This document shows positions 1 to 8,523 of a DNA stretch of 64,000 bases, piece after piece. Below the pieces are notes generated by a model. That model did no database searches. It saw only the letters and a list, made by a program, of their open reading frames with translations, and was not told the origin of the DNA. The translations under genes were made by a program, and so were the position numbers. Position 1 is the first letter of the stretch. Each line of letters starts with the position of its first letter. Origin of the DNA: Chitinophaga caseinilytica (GTDB taxonomy: Bacteria > Bacteroidota > Bacteroidia > Chitinophagales > Chitinophagaceae); contig NZ_CP150096.1 in NCBI RefSeq assembly GCF_038396765.1, positions 1,781,001 through 1,845,000 of the forward strand, in the 5' to 3' direction.

Positions 1-32
1 GAACAACTCCGCAACCGAATAAATAATCTACC

Positions 33-40
33 TATCTTTG
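33..40 (+). promoter_or_regulatory. Bacteroidota -7 promoter element (TATCTTTG)
   Basis: The octamer matches the Bacteroidota housekeeping sigma -7 consensus TAnnTTTG. No protein start follows it; the next elements are hairpins, which suggests that it drives a non-coding transcript. No clear TTTG is seen about 19 nt upstream. Confidence 0.4.
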
Positions 41-45
41 CCCGC

Positions 46-216
46 GAAACGGAGCTTCCGTCTCAACCTGCGAAAGCGATTCCCTTCCGGCAAGGAAGTA
101 CAAAATATTGGAGCGAAAACCTTGTAAGACAAATAATTGCAAGGTTTTACTCCTGATCCTTTTTTTAATGGTTGGTTTTTGATTTTACGAAACGGGGATT
201 TTTCCCCGTTTTTTTT
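46..216 (+). ncRNA. candidate small structured RNA
   Basis: This stretch has no convincing reading frame but starts just after a -7 element and contains several hairpins. The best is at 110-153, where GGAG plus AAAACCTTG pairs with CAAGGTTTT plus CTCC; it is followed by seven T at 160-166, the layout of an intrinsic terminator. A second perfect terminator follows at 191-216. The transcript would be about 120 to 170 nt. It does not match a tRNA, tmRNA or SRP RNA that I can recognise. It could instead be the 3' leader or tail of a gene that lies before the window. Confidence 0.35.
191..216 (+). terminator. intrinsic terminator
   Basis: AACGGGG (191-197) pairs with CCCCGTT (204-210) around a short T-rich loop and is followed by T residues to 216. 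It ends whatever is transcribed rightward from the start of the window, converging on the S41 peptidase gene. Confidence 0.7.
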
Positions 217-229
217 ATGCCCTGCCGAC

Positions 230-259
230 AAAAAAAGAGGCTGCCGATCCGGCAACCTC
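230..259 (-). terminator. intrinsic terminator of the S41 peptidase gene
   Basis: GAGG-TGCCG pairs with CGGCA-CCTC at 237-258. Read on the minus strand the hairpin is followed by seven T (A230-236 on plus). It lies about 27 bp after the stop codon at 286. Confidence 0.7.
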
Positions 260-285
260 CCGTTTATCAATAAAATAACTGTTAG

Positions 286-1869
286 TTACTGCACACGTAT
301 TTTGCGGCGGTCTTCCACCATGCCGTTGAATTTCTCTTCCCCGGCGGCCTGTGACCGTATTTCGTTGGCGTTTACGGACCGTCCGTTGATCATGACGGTA
401 GCTGCGGCAGCCCTTCCGCCGGTAGTAGTTCCGTAGTAAATGTAGTCCAGCGCGGCTTTGAGGCTTTTTTCTTCCGGGTCGCCGAAATCCATCGGGATGT
501 AATCCTGCGCGGCGATGTCGGGCGTCATGCCGGAATAATAGTCGCCTTCTCCCAGGGCGTTCTTGCTGGAAAACTGCGCCATATACACGGTAAACTTATC
601 GATCCCGATACCGAAAAACCCAACGGGCTTGCCGTAGGTTTTCGCGCCCACGGTACGCACGGTCACATTCGCCGGCCAGGCTTTATAGGAATTAATGACC
701 AGTTCGCTGGCGGATGCGGTAGCACCGGAAACGATGAACACGATTTTTTTGGCGGTCGTCAGCGGCCCGGCTTTTTCGAAGAAATAGGTATTCCCGTTCT
801 CCGTGAAATCAAGGTCGGCGTAGGTCAGCGCCCTGGAGCCCTGGTACACCTGCTGGTAATTGGCGTCGAGGTACGGGATGGACTTGAGGATGGGCGCTTT
901 GCTGGTGCGGACCAGCTCGTTGTACACCTGTTTGTACATCACTTTCGTCTGCATGCCGGAGGGGGCGAGCAGGTTGGTGAGGTATTCCGCCGTGGCCACG
1001 TAACCGCCGCCGTTGTACCGGAGGTCTACCACCACCGAGTTCGCACCTTTTGCTGCAAATTCCGCGAAAGCTTTATCCAGCGAAGGTTTTGCTACGGTTT
1101 GACGGGAGAAGTGCCCCAGCACGAGGTACCCCGTCACGTTGCCGTTTACCGGGGCGAACGTTTTCCAGGTCACGACAGGGTCGTTTTTATAGGCGGCCTT
1201 GTTGATCGTGACGGTAACGGACGTGCTGGTTTTCGGTTTGGTAAAGGTCAGTTTTGCCGTAGCGCTGTTCATGAGCGTGGTGGCCGCCGATTGAGAACCG
1301 GGCGGGGGGCCGTCGTTCACCTTGGTGATGAGGCATCCGCGGGTAATCCCGGCTTTGTCTGCCGGGGAGCCCTTTTCCACATTGCGGACATATAAATAAG
1401 TGGTGGGGTCGGAGCCAAACGTAACAACGGCAAGGATGAGGCCGAGGTCGTTCCCGTCACCTTCCAGATCTACCGATGCTTTGATCCCTCTTGCCAGGTT
1501 CCCTTTTTCCACATACGAAAACTTCGACCTGCTGGGGGCGGGCGTGTAGTATTCGAATGGTTTGCTGGTAGCCGGGTCGTTTTTCAGCTGGGTGATTTTG
1601 TACAGCTCTTCGGTGAGACTGTTGAAATCGTCGGACCCGGCGTACTGGCGCGGATTAAAGGATTCGTAAGTGGGGATGGCGTCGTACCACAGGTAAGTCT
1701 CTTTTGCGTAGAGGTACAGGGAATCGAGGCTAAGTTGCAAACGCGTGCCGGTTGTGGGGGTTGTGGGCGGGGGATTGCCACCGCCTGGACTGGGGTTTCC
1801 GCTTTTTTTACAGGAAGCCAAAGCCGCGATACCCACGAAGGCGGCTGCTGCGATCCGGAGCTTGATCAT
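286..1869 (-). CDS. S41 family peptidase, lipoprotein
   Basis: Predicted secreted C-terminal-processing-type serine protease, 527 aa from the ATG at 1869. This start is preferred to the ATG 13 codons upstream because it opens directly into a lipoprotein signal peptide with lipobox ALASC (Cys20), followed by a Gly/Pro-rich linker. A PDZ-like region lies at about residues 140-225. The S41 catalytic core contains VVVDLRYNGGG at about 278-288, a hallmark of the family, and the catalytic serine motif TASASE (Ser386), with the general-base Lys probably in KTYGK. Anchored in the periplasm or outer membrane; the substrate is unknown. The Bacteroidota lipoprotein members of S41 are common and usually not the housekeeping Prc. 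It lies downstream of the RNA-modification genes on the same strand, after a 92-bp gap. Confidence 0.9.
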   Translation of the reverse strand: MIKLRIAAAAFVGIAALASCKKSGNPSPGGGNPPPTTPTTGTRLQLSLDSLYLYAKETYLWYDAIPTYESFNPRQYAGSDDFNSLTEELYKITQLKNDPATSKPFEYYTPAPSRSKFSYVEKGNLARGIKASVDLEGDGNDLGLILAVVTFGSDPTTYLYVRNVEKGSPADKAGITRGCLITKVNDGPPPGSQSAATTLMNSATAKLTFTKPKTSTSVTVTINKAAYKNDPVVTWKTFAPVNGNVTGYLVLGHFSRQTVAKPSLDKAFAEFAAKGANSVVVDLRYNGGGYVATAEYLTNLLAPSGMQTKVMYKQVYNELVRTSKAPILKSIPYLDANYQQVYQGSRALTYADLDFTENGNTYFFEKAGPLTTAKKIVFIVSGATASASELVINSYKAWPANVTVRTVGAKTYGKPVGFFGIGIDKFTVYMAQFSSKNALGEGDYYSGMTPDIAAQDYIPMDFGDPEEKSLKAALDYIYYGTTTGGRAAAATVMINGRSVNANEIRSQAAGEEKFNGMVEDRRKIRVQ

Positions 1870-1961
1870 AAATGCAAAGCAGTTTGACGGTAATTTACGC
1901 GAAAACACCCAAATGTAGCTACATCCGGGTGTTAACGTATTGAAAACGGAAAATCGTTGAA

Positions 1962-2696
1962 TTAGTTGTGCTGCGGCTTCTTGTGCTTGCGGAGCTGTTG
2001 CAGAACTGCTTGAATATCTTTGGGTAAGGGGGCTTCCAACTCGACGGTTTCCCCTTTTTCATCGACGAATTTCAGCTTCCAGGCATGCAGGGCGAGCCTT
2101 TGCAGGAGGGGGCGCTCTTCTTCGGTGAATTTCCCCAGCCTGAATTTCTTCTTGATGGCGGAAAGCAGCACCGGCGTGGCGGTGCCATACAGCTCGTCTA
2201 CCGCGATGGGATGCCCCAAATGTTTCATATGGACGCGGATCTGGTGCGTACGGCCCGTATGGATCCGGAAGCGCACGAGGCTATACAGCCCGAAAGCCTC
2301 CTCCACCTTGTAATCCGTCAAAGACGGGCGGCCCTTGGCGTTGGTGACCATCTTGCCGCGCTGTACCGGATGTTCCATGATGCCCGCGTTCACACTGCCT
2401 TCCGGAAGGGCCAGTTCCCCGTTCACCAGTCCCAGGTAATACTTTTCCACTTCCCGCGATTCGAAGAGCTGGGACAGGAATTTATGCGTGGTTTCGTTTT
2501 TGGCGAAAAGCACCAGGCCGCTCGTATCCCGGTCGAGGCGGTGAACGATGAAAATTTGACCGTATTTCTTTTTCAGTAATCCCGAAAGCGAAGCCAGCTC
2601 GTTATCGTGCCGGTCGGGGATGGTCAGCAATCCCGAAGGTTTGCTGACCGCCACAAAATCGTCGTTCTCGAATATGATCAGGGAATCGATGTGCAT
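1962..2696 (-). CDS. RluA family pseudouridine synthase
   Basis: Predicted RNA uridine-to-pseudouridine isomerase of the RluA family, 244 aa. The signature HRLDRDTSG is present with catalytic Asp at residue 55, followed by the family's GRTHQIRVHMKHLGHPI region (about 170-185). There is no S4 domain in front, as in the compact RluA-type enzymes that modify tRNA or 23S rRNA; the exact target cannot be read from sequence. The start at 2696 (MHIDSL) is chosen because a longer version from 2759 would overlap the upstream gene by about 50 bp and adds no conserved residues. It begins 11 bp after the stop of the RsuA/RluB-type gene, so the two are probably cotranscribed. Confidence 0.92.
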   Translation of the reverse strand: MHIDSLIIFENDDFVAVSKPSGLLTIPDRHDNELASLSGLLKKKYGQIFIVHRLDRDTSGLVLFAKNETTHKFLSQLFESREVEKYYLGLVNGELALPEGSVNAGIMEHPVQRGKMVTNAKGRPSLTDYKVEEAFGLYSLVRFRIHTGRTHQIRVHMKHLGHPIAVDELYGTATPVLLSAIKKKFRLGKFTEEERPLLQRLALHAWKLKFVDEKGETVELEAPLPKDIQAVLQQLRKHKKPQHN

Positions 2697-2707
2697 ATCC
2701 GCAGCCG

Positions 2708-4255
2708 TTATTTGAAATGTTTGAGGAGGATCACTTCTTTCTCGGAAAGGAAGCGCCATTTGCCGCGATTGAGGTTCTTTTTGGTGAGGCCCGCGTACAT
2801 CACACGGTCGAGCTTCTCTACTTTATAGTCGAGATGTTCGAAAATGCGGCGTACGATGCGGTTTTTACCGCTGTGGATCTCGATCCCGATCTGGGCACGG
2901 TCTTTCGTGTCTACCCAGGCCAGGCTGTCTACCGAAGCCAGCCCGTCTTCCAGTTCCAGGCCGCCGAGGATGCGCTCGAAGTCGGCTTTGGTGAGGGGTT
3001 TGTCCAGCTCCACGTGATAGATTTTCTTCACGTTGTGCTTGGGATGCGCGAGTTTCTGCGCCAGCTCGCCGTCGTTGGTCAGCAGCAGCAGGCCGGAAGT
3101 GTTCCGGTCGAGGCGGCCAACGGGGTACAGGCGCTCTTCCGCCGCGTCTTCCACCAGTTCCATCACGGTCTGGCGGCCTTCGGGATCATCGGTGGTGGTG
3201 ATGTATCCTTTGGGTTTGTTGAGCAGTACGTATACTAGGTTTTTCTGGAGGTGGATGCGCTTGTCGTTCAGTTTCACGGATTCTTTCCCCGTTACCTTGA
3301 ACGCCGGTTCAACGATCACTTCGCCGTTCACCGTCACTTTCCCTTCCTTGATATAATCCACGGCCTTTCTGCGGCTGCAGATACCGCAATGCGCGATGAA
3401 CTTATTGAGGGGCATATCACCGCCTTCCAATTCCACCGGCGTTTCCACCGCAATGCGTTTGCGGGTGCTCTTCGGTTTGTTGGATTTGGAACCGTGCACG
3501 GCGGCCTTGCGCTCGCTCTTGCGGGGGCGGGGCTTGTCGCCGCGGAGTTCTTTGTACGACTTCTCGTCGGCGATCTCGCCAAATGATTTGTCTTCTACGA
3601 TATCTTTCGGGTCTTTCGGTTTGCCTTTGCGGGAACGGAGCTCCTTGAAGGGCGCGCCGTCTGCGAAGGCGTGCTGGAAAAGCTTGTCGCCCGGTTTCAC
3701 TTCGCGCTCCTTTTTAGGTTTGCGCTCGCCGTCTGCCGGAGCTGTTTTATCGAAAGTGGTGCCGTCTTTTTTAGCGCGGAAAGGTTTGTCGCCGTTTTCT
3801 TCGCGGGAGCGGAAGGGTTTAGCGTCGCGGTCGCCGAAAGATTTACGGGGAGGTTTGTCGCCGAAGGATTTGCCTTCCTTGTCGGCTCCGAAGGTCCTGC
3901 GGGGTTTATCGCCGAAGGGTTTTCCTTCCTTGTCGCCGCCGAATGATCTGCGGGGCTTGTCGCCGAAGGGTTTTCCTTCTTTATCGCCGCCGAAAGTCCT
4001 GCGGGGTTTATCGCCGAAGGGTTTTCCTTCCTTGTCGCCGCCGAATGATCTGCGGGGCTTGTCGCCGAAGGGTTTTCCTTCTTTATCGCCGCCGAAGGTT
4101 CTTTTGGGTTTGTCGCCGAAGGGTTTTCCTTCTTTGTCATCCCTGTCGCGGAAGCTTTTGCCGGCGGGTTTTGCGTCGCCGGAGCGGGTAGATTTACCGC
4201 TTTTGTTTTCCTTGAACGGTGTGAAGCCTTTGCGGGGCGGTCTGCTTTGTTTCAT
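2708..4255 (-). CDS. RsuA/RluB-type pseudouridine synthase with basic repeat N-terminus
   Basis: 515 aa. The C-terminal half is a normal S4 RNA-binding domain (about 281-340, starting MPLNKFIAHCGICSRRKAV) plus pseudouridine synthase core with catalytic motif GRLDRNTSG (Asp383), characteristic of RsuA/RluB/RluE/RluF enzymes acting on rRNA. The first 280 residues are disordered and highly charged, with six copies of a 17-aa unit around KEGKPFGDKPRR. Similar Lys/Arg/Gly extensions are known on this enzyme in Bacteroidota, but the repeat number varies. The tail probably adds nonspecific RNA binding; that is inference. The gene sits 35 bp after rlmN and 11 bp before the RluA-type enzyme: an RNA-modification operon. 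Confidence 0.93.
   Translation of the reverse strand: MKQSRPPRKGFTPFKENKSGKSTRSGDAKPAGKSFRDRDDKEGKPFGDKPKRTFGGDKEGKPFGDKPRRSFGGDKEGKPFGDKPRRTFGGDKEGKPFGDKPRRSFGGDKEGKPFGDKPRRTFGADKEGKSFGDKPPRKSFGDRDAKPFRSREENGDKPFRAKKDGTTFDKTAPADGERKPKKEREVKPGDKLFQHAFADGAPFKELRSRKGKPKDPKDIVEDKSFGEIADEKSYKELRGDKPRPRKSERKAAVHGSKSNKPKSTRKRIAVETPVELEGGDMPLNKFIAHCGICSRRKAVDYIKEGKVTVNGEVIVEPAFKVTGKESVKLNDKRIHLQKNLVYVLLNKPKGYITTTDDPEGRQTVMELVEDAAEERLYPVGRLDRNTSGLLLLTNDGELAQKLAHPKHNVKKIYHVELDKPLTKADFERILGGLELEDGLASVDSLAWVDTKDRAQIGIEIHSGKNRIVRRIFEHLDYKVEKLDRVMYAGLTKKNLNRGKWRFLSEKEVILLKHFK
3836..4138 (-). repeat. tandem 51-bp coding repeat
   Basis: Six in-frame units of 17 codons (GGDKEGKPFGDKPRRSF type) alternate between RRSF and RRTF versions, so that neighbouring pairs are more alike at a 102-bp period. 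The last unit is diverged. The pattern suggests expansion by duplication of a two-unit block. Confidence 0.9.
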
Positions 4256-4290
4256 GTGTTATGTGGTTTGCTGCATTCCTGCAGTATGTT

Positions 4291-5331
4291 TTATGCTTTG
4301 TTGGCGAGCTGTCCGCACGCTGCGTCGATGTCTTTGCCGCGGCTTCTCCGCAGGCGGGCGTTTACCCTGTTTTTGCCGAGATATTCCATGAATGCGGCGG
4401 TTTTTTCTTCCGAGGGTTTCTGGAAACGGGCGTTATCGATCGGGTTGTATTCGATGATGTTCACCAGGTCTACAGGCACCTGCCGGTAAATCTTGATCAG
4501 TTCGTCGGCATCTTTCAGGGAGTCGTTGAAGTCTTTGAAAAGGATGTATTCGAAGCTGATCTCGTTTTCGGTGGCCTTGTAGAAGTAATTAAGCGCTTCC
4601 ACGAGGTTCTTCAGGTTGTTGGAATCGTTGATCGGCATGATCTCGCTGCGTTTCTGATCGTTGGCGGCGTGGAGGGAAAGGGCGAGGTTGAAGCGCACCT
4701 TGTCGTCTCCCAGCTGTTTGATCTGTTTGGCGACGCCGGCGGTGGAAACGGTGATACGTTTCGGGCTCATGGCCAGGCCGTCGGGCGAGGTGATCATTTC
4801 GATGGATTTCAACACGTTTTTATAGTTGAGCAGGGGTTCGCCCATGCCCATATAAACGATATTGGTCAGTTTTTTACCGGATGATTCGAGGGATTGCTTG
4901 TTGATGAGCGCCACTTCGTCGAAAATTTCGTCGAATTCGAGGTTGCGCTTGCGGTCCATGAAGCCGGTTGCGCAGAACTTGCAGCTGAGGCTGCAGCCCA
5001 CCTGGGACGACACGCAGGCGGTTTGGCGGGTGGATGTGGGGATGAGGACCCCTTCCACCAGGTACCCGTCGTGCAGCTTGAACCGGCTTTTGATGGTGCC
5101 ATCGGTCGACAGCTGCGTAGCGTCCACCGTCACGGCAGGGAATTCGAACCTTTCCTCCAGCGCGGCGCGCAGGGGCTTGCTCAGGTTGGTCATATCCCCG
5201 AACCCGGACGCCTGTTTGGTCCAGATCCACTCATACACCTGCTGGGCACGGAACGGTTTTTCCCCCATCTCTCCGAACACCTCCCGCAACTGGGGGAGTG
5301 TCAATTGCCGGATATTTTGCTTCCTCGTCAT
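4291..5331 (-). CDS. rlmN: RlmN, 23S rRNA A2503 / tRNA A37 C2-methyltransferase
   Basis: Radical-SAM methylase that adds a C2 methyl to adenine 2503 of 23S rRNA and A37 of some tRNAs, 346 aa from the ATG at 5331. The iron-sulfur motif CSLSCKFC gives Cys113, 117 and 120; the accessory methyl-carrying cysteine is in the C-terminal DAACGQL (Cys339). GMGEPLLNY is the SAM-binding GGE-like motif. A longer frame back to 5466 exists, but those 45 residues lack conservation features and would contain the promoter: the -7 element CAAAGGTA (minus strand TACCTTTG) sits at 5336-5343, four bases from the chosen start. First gene of a probable three-gene RNA-modification operon. Confidence 0.96.
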   Translation of the reverse strand: MTRKQNIRQLTLPQLREVFGEMGEKPFRAQQVYEWIWTKQASGFGDMTNLSKPLRAALEERFEFPAVTVDATQLSTDGTIKSRFKLHDGYLVEGVLIPTSTRQTACVSSQVGCSLSCKFCATGFMDRKRNLEFDEIFDEVALINKQSLESSGKKLTNIVYMGMGEPLLNYKNVLKSIEMITSPDGLAMSPKRITVSTAGVAKQIKQLGDDKVRFNLALSLHAANDQKRSEIMPINDSNNLKNLVEALNYFYKATENEISFEYILFKDFNDSLKDADELIKIYRQVPVDLVNIIEYNPIDNARFQKPSEEKTAAFMEYLGKNRVNARLRRSRGKDIDAACGQLANKA

Positions 5332-5335
5332 CGGG

Positions 5336-5343
5336 CAAAGGTA
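5336..5343 (-). promoter_or_regulatory. -7 promoter element of rlmN (TACCTTTG)
   Basis: Perfect TAnnTTTG on the minus strand ending only 4 nt before the rlmN ATG. Transcription would begin at or next to the start codon, so the mRNA may be leaderless. Confidence 0.55.
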
Positions 5344-5494
5344 CGTCCGATTTTCCGATTGCCGAAAAGCGGGGCGTTGAGATTTGCCGTCCCAGGGAGA
5401 TTTCCGGGAGCCGCCCCCAGCCCCGCCGATTCGTTTGTGTGTGTGGTTATCCCGACCGGAAGCCATAAATTCGCAATCTTAACCTGAAGAAAAA

Positions 5495-6694
5495 ATGCAA
5501 ACTGCTTATATCGTGGACGCGGTCAGAAGTCCTATAGGCCGCTATGGTGGCGCACTTAGCACCATCCGGCCAGACGATCTCCTGGCCTTGATGCTCAAGT
5601 CGCTCCTCACCCGGAACCCCTCTGTAGACCCCGCTGCCGTGGAAGACGTGATCGCCGGGGCTACCAACCAGGCCGGGGAAGACAACCGCGACGTGGCCCG
5701 TATGGCCGTGCTCCTCGCCGGAATGCCCGTTTCCGTAGCCGGGAACACCGTCAACCGCCTCTGCGCCTCCGGCCTCCAGGCTATTATGGACGCCGCCCGG
5801 GCCATTATGGTCGGGGAAGGAGACGTTTACATGGCCGGCGGCGTCGAAAGCATGACCCGCGCGCCCCTCGTGATGCCGAAAGCCGACGGCGCCTTCAGCC
5901 GCAAAACCGAAATCTACGACTCCACCATCGGCTGGCGCTTCACCAACAAGAAGCTCGCCGACGTTTATTACCCCTTCTCCATGGGCGAAACCGCCGAAAA
6001 CGTGGCCCGCGAATGGAAAATCTCCCGCGAAGACCAGGACCGCTTCGCCTTCGAAAGCCAGTCCAAATACAAACAGGCGCACCTGAACGGCATCTGGCAA
6101 GACGAGATCATTCCCGTGGAAATCACGCCCAATAAGGAAGACAAGGTGGTTTTCTCCAAAGACGAGCATCCCCGGGAAACGTCGCTCGACAAGCTGGCGG
6201 GCCTCCGCCCGGCTTTCGCCAAAGACGGGACGGTTACCGCGGGTAACTCTTCCGGGATCAACGACGGCGCTTCCGCGGTACTGATCGTGTCGGAAGCCGC
6301 GCTGAAACGCTTCAACCTCACGCCCATCGCCATGGTGCGGGGGATGGCCGTTGCCGGGGTAGACCCTGCCATTATGGGCGTGGGCCCGGTGCCTTCGACC
6401 GTTAAAGCGTTGAAACGCAGTGGTATCCGTGCTTCCGATCTGGACGTGATCGAGCTGAACGAAGCTTTCGCATCCCAGGCGCTGGCCTGCATCCGCGAGC
6501 TGAACCTCGATCCTTCGAAAATCAATTTCAACGGCGGCTCCATCGCCATCGGCCACCCGCTGGGCTGCAGCGGCGCGCGCATCACCACCACCCTCATGCA
6601 CGAAATGAAGCGCCGTGCCGGCGTGAAATACGGCCTGGCCACGATGTGTGTGGGCGTTGGGCAGGGTGCCGCCATCGTTTACGAGAAAGTCTGA
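5495..6694 (+). CDS. pcaF: acetyl-CoA C-acyltransferase, 3-oxoadipyl-CoA thiolase type
   Basis: 399-aa thiolase. The acyl-accepting cysteine is in NRLCASG (Cys90), the GHPLGCSG histidine is His354, and the second active-site cysteine is in MCVGVGQG (Cys385). The pattern NQAGEDNRDVARMA and the TIGWRF segment are typical of the PcaF/PaaJ branch (beta-ketoadipyl-CoA thiolase, aromatic or phenylacetate degradation) rather than of FadA, but no other aromatic-degradation genes are nearby, so the enzyme may act generally in beta-oxidation. Cytoplasmic. It is transcribed divergently from rlmN and followed after 72 bp by a transporter gene. Confidence 0.88.
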   Translation: MQTAYIVDAVRSPIGRYGGALSTIRPDDLLALMLKSLLTRNPSVDPAAVEDVIAGATNQAGEDNRDVARMAVLLAGMPVSVAGNTVNRLCASGLQAIMDAARAIMVGEGDVYMAGGVESMTRAPLVMPKADGAFSRKTEIYDSTIGWRFTNKKLADVYYPFSMGETAENVAREWKISREDQDRFAFESQSKYKQAHLNGIWQDEIIPVEITPNKEDKVVFSKDEHPRETSLDKLAGLRPAFAKDGTVTAGNSSGINDGASAVLIVSEAALKRFNLTPIAMVRGMAVAGVDPAIMGVGPVPSTVKALKRSGIRASDLDVIELNEAFASQALACIRELNLDPSKINFNGGSIAIGHPLGCSGARITTTLMHEMKRRAGVKYGLATMCVGVGQGAAIVYEKV

Positions 6695-6766
6695 TCCCGG
6701 AGGTCCCGGGGTTCCCCATACCCGGCCCTGCCGGCGCCTCCGCGCGGCAGGGCCCTTACAGCTGCC

Positions 6767-7663
6767 ATGAAAAGATCCGATTACGCCCTTGGCTACGCCA
6801 TGGCCCTTTTGGGCGCCATGATGTTCAGTGCCAAGGCTATTTACGTGAAGCTCATTTACCGTACGGAAGCCATCGATGCCATTTCCATGCTGGCGCTGCG
6901 GATGGCCTTCGCCCTGCCTTTCTACATCATCACCGCCATTGTCCTTTTCCGCCGTACCGGCAACGTTAAGCTGACGCCCAGACAATGGGTGTGGGTGGGC
7001 GTGCTGGGACTGTTGGGCTATTATGTGAGCAGTTTGCTCGATTTTATGGGCCTGGCCTACATTTCCGCGGGGCTTGAAAGGCTGATCCTCTTCCTTTACC
7101 CCACGTTTGCGCTGGTGATCGGGGCGGTGGCTTTCAAGCGGAAGATCACCAAAACGCAATATTGGGCGCTGGCGATCGCGTATGCGGGGATGCTGGTGGT
7201 GTTTGCGGGAGATATCCGGCAGGAGTGGAGCCCGGGCGTGATCACGGGATGCCTGCTGGTGCTGGGTTGCGCCGTGACGTACGCTTTTTACATCGTGGGC
7301 GGCGGGGAAGTGATCCCGAAAGTGGGGTCGATGAAGTTCACGGCCTATGCGCTGTGCTTTGCCTCGCTGGGGATTTTCGCGCAGTATTTCGTGACCCACG
7401 GCGCGGAGGTGCGCCATTTCAGCGGGGAAACCTACTGGCTGTGCTTCCAGATGGCGATCGTATCCACCGTTATCCCCACATTCCTCACCAGCGAAGGCAT
7501 CCGGAAGATCGGGCCGGGGAACACGGCGATCGTAACGAGCATCGGGCCGGTGGCCACCATCGTTCAGGCGTATATCTTTTTGGGAGAACCGATCACCTGG
7601 GAACAACTGGCCGGAACGGCGCTTGTGCTGACGGGGGTGCTGATGATCGGGAAGGGGAAATAA
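6767..7663 (+). CDS. EamA/DMT family transporter
   Basis: 298-aa inner-membrane protein of the drug/metabolite transporter superfamily, with about ten hydrophobic segments arranged as two EamA repeats (roughly residues 8-140 and 155-295). The C-terminal repeat ends in the typical FLGEPITWEQLAGTALVLTGV pattern (about 270-290). Family members export small metabolites such as amino acids; the substrate is unknown here. It lies 72 bp after the thiolase and converges on the sigma-factor gene, with a terminator hairpin between. Confidence 0.9.
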   Translation: MKRSDYALGYAMALLGAMMFSAKAIYVKLIYRTEAIDAISMLALRMAFALPFYIITAIVLFRRTGNVKLTPRQWVWVGVLGLLGYYVSSLLDFMGLAYISAGLERLILFLYPTFALVIGAVAFKRKITKTQYWALAIAYAGMLVVFAGDIRQEWSPGVITGCLLVLGCAVTYAFYIVGGGEVIPKVGSMKFTAYALCFASLGIFAQYFVTHGAEVRHFSGETYWLCFQMAIVSTVIPTFLTSEGIRKIGPGNTAIVTSIGPVATIVQAYIFLGEPITWEQLAGTALVLTGVLMIGKGK

Positions 7664-7700
7664 AAAAACGAGCGGTTAGACTTACATCTTACCGCCCGTT
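7662..7700 (-). terminator. terminator of the sigma-factor gene
   Basis: AACG-GCGGT pairs with ACCGC-CGTT (7668-7700). Seven A at 7662-7668 give a T run on the minus strand. The hairpin may serve both convergent genes. Confidence 0.6.
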
Positions 7701-7722
7701 CATGGCAAGCAAAAAAAGGGCA

Positions 7723-8304
7723 TTACAAACAAATCTGTTTTTCCGTCATCATCTTCCGGAGATTGATCAGTCCGTACCGCATACGGCCGAGGGCGGTGTT
7801 GATGCTCACCTGGGTGAGGTCCGCGATCTCCTTGAAGCTGAGGTCCGCATAATGGCGGAGGATGATAACTTCCCGCTGTTCTTCGGGGAGCAGGTCGAGC
7901 ATGCGGCGCACGTTGTTATGGCTTTGCCGCGTCATCATTTTCTCTTCCGCACTCGGCTCGCTGAAGTTCAGCACGTTGAAAATATCTTTATCGTCCCCGG
8001 TTTTGATCACCGGCGTTCGTTTTACTTTCCTGAAATGGTCTACACAAAGGTTGTGTGCTATGCGCATCGCCCAGGGCAGAAATTTTCCTTTCTCTGTATA
8101 TCGCTCGGCACGAATGGTATCGATGATCTTGATGAAGGTGTCCTGAAAGATATCTTCGGCAAGAAAAGTGTCTTTTACGAGTAATACGATGGAAGTGAAA
8201 AGTTTGTCCTTATGGCGATAAACCAACTCTTCCAGAGCGGAAGCATGGCCCTTTTTGAACAGTGTGATGAGTTGCTCATCGTTCAGCTTGTACATTACTT
8301 GCAT
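7723..8304 (-). CDS. ECF-type RNA polymerase sigma factor
   Basis: 193 aa (190 if the second ATG at 8295 is used). Sigma region 2 spans about 25-95, with the DTFLAEDIFQDTFIKI helix, and region 4 spans about 125-185, with LPEEQREVIILRHYADLSF and a helix-turn-helix. It therefore redirects RNA polymerase to a specific promoter set. No anti-sigma factor gene is adjacent; the FecR gene of this window is over 50 kb away. It has its own strong promoter upstream (8448-8477) and a leader of about 140 nt. Confidence 0.93.
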   Translation of the reverse strand: MQVMYKLNDEQLITLFKKGHASALEELVYRHKDKLFTSIVLLVKDTFLAEDIFQDTFIKIIDTIRAERYTEKGKFLPWAMRIAHNLCVDHFRKVKRTPVIKTGDDKDIFNVLNFSEPSAEEKMMTRQSHNNVRRMLDLLPEEQREVIILRHYADLSFKEIADLTQVSINTALGRMRYGLINLRKMMTEKQICL

Positions 8305-8447
8305 ATACGTCTACCAATAGCGGTTAGTAAATAATACGGACGTTGCCGTCAGTAGGTTGTTTAGTAGCGTAAAAGTCGAGCGATAATGTACAATTTATTG
8401 TTATGAATTTTAACCGGGGTTGACTAGGTATAAGTAGCCGGTCAATG

Positions 8448-8477
8448 CAAATATAACGGAATAGTTGAATAAAACAA
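8448..8477 (-). promoter_or_regulatory. promoter of the ECF sigma gene
   Basis: On the minus strand TTG (8475-8477) and TATATTTG (8448-8455) are separated by 19 nt, the usual Bacteroidota spacing of -33 and -7 elements. Confidence 0.6.
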
Positions 8478-8507
8478 CAAGCTTCCTGTAAAATACCCGT
8501 TAATGCG

Positions 8508-8515
8508 TACATTTG
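8508..8515 (+). promoter_or_regulatory. -7 promoter element of the uvrA paralog (TACATTTG)
   Basis: Perfect TAnnTTTG located 8 nt before the ATG at 8524 and downstream of the first in-frame ATG at 8503. Its position supports the later start. Confidence 0.5.
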
Positions 8516-8523
8516 TAATCCTT

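Noticed and set aside
3396..4391. Plus-strand Leu/Ser/Pro-rich frame over the pseudouridine synthase repeats
   Set aside because: Antisense of the basic repeat tract; no plausible start or family.
5447..7606. Minus-strand open frame of 719 codons across the thiolase and transporter genes
   Set aside because: It is the antisense of two clear genes, with a His/Gly/Arg-rich composition and no domain or start signal; high-GC codon use leaves such frames open.
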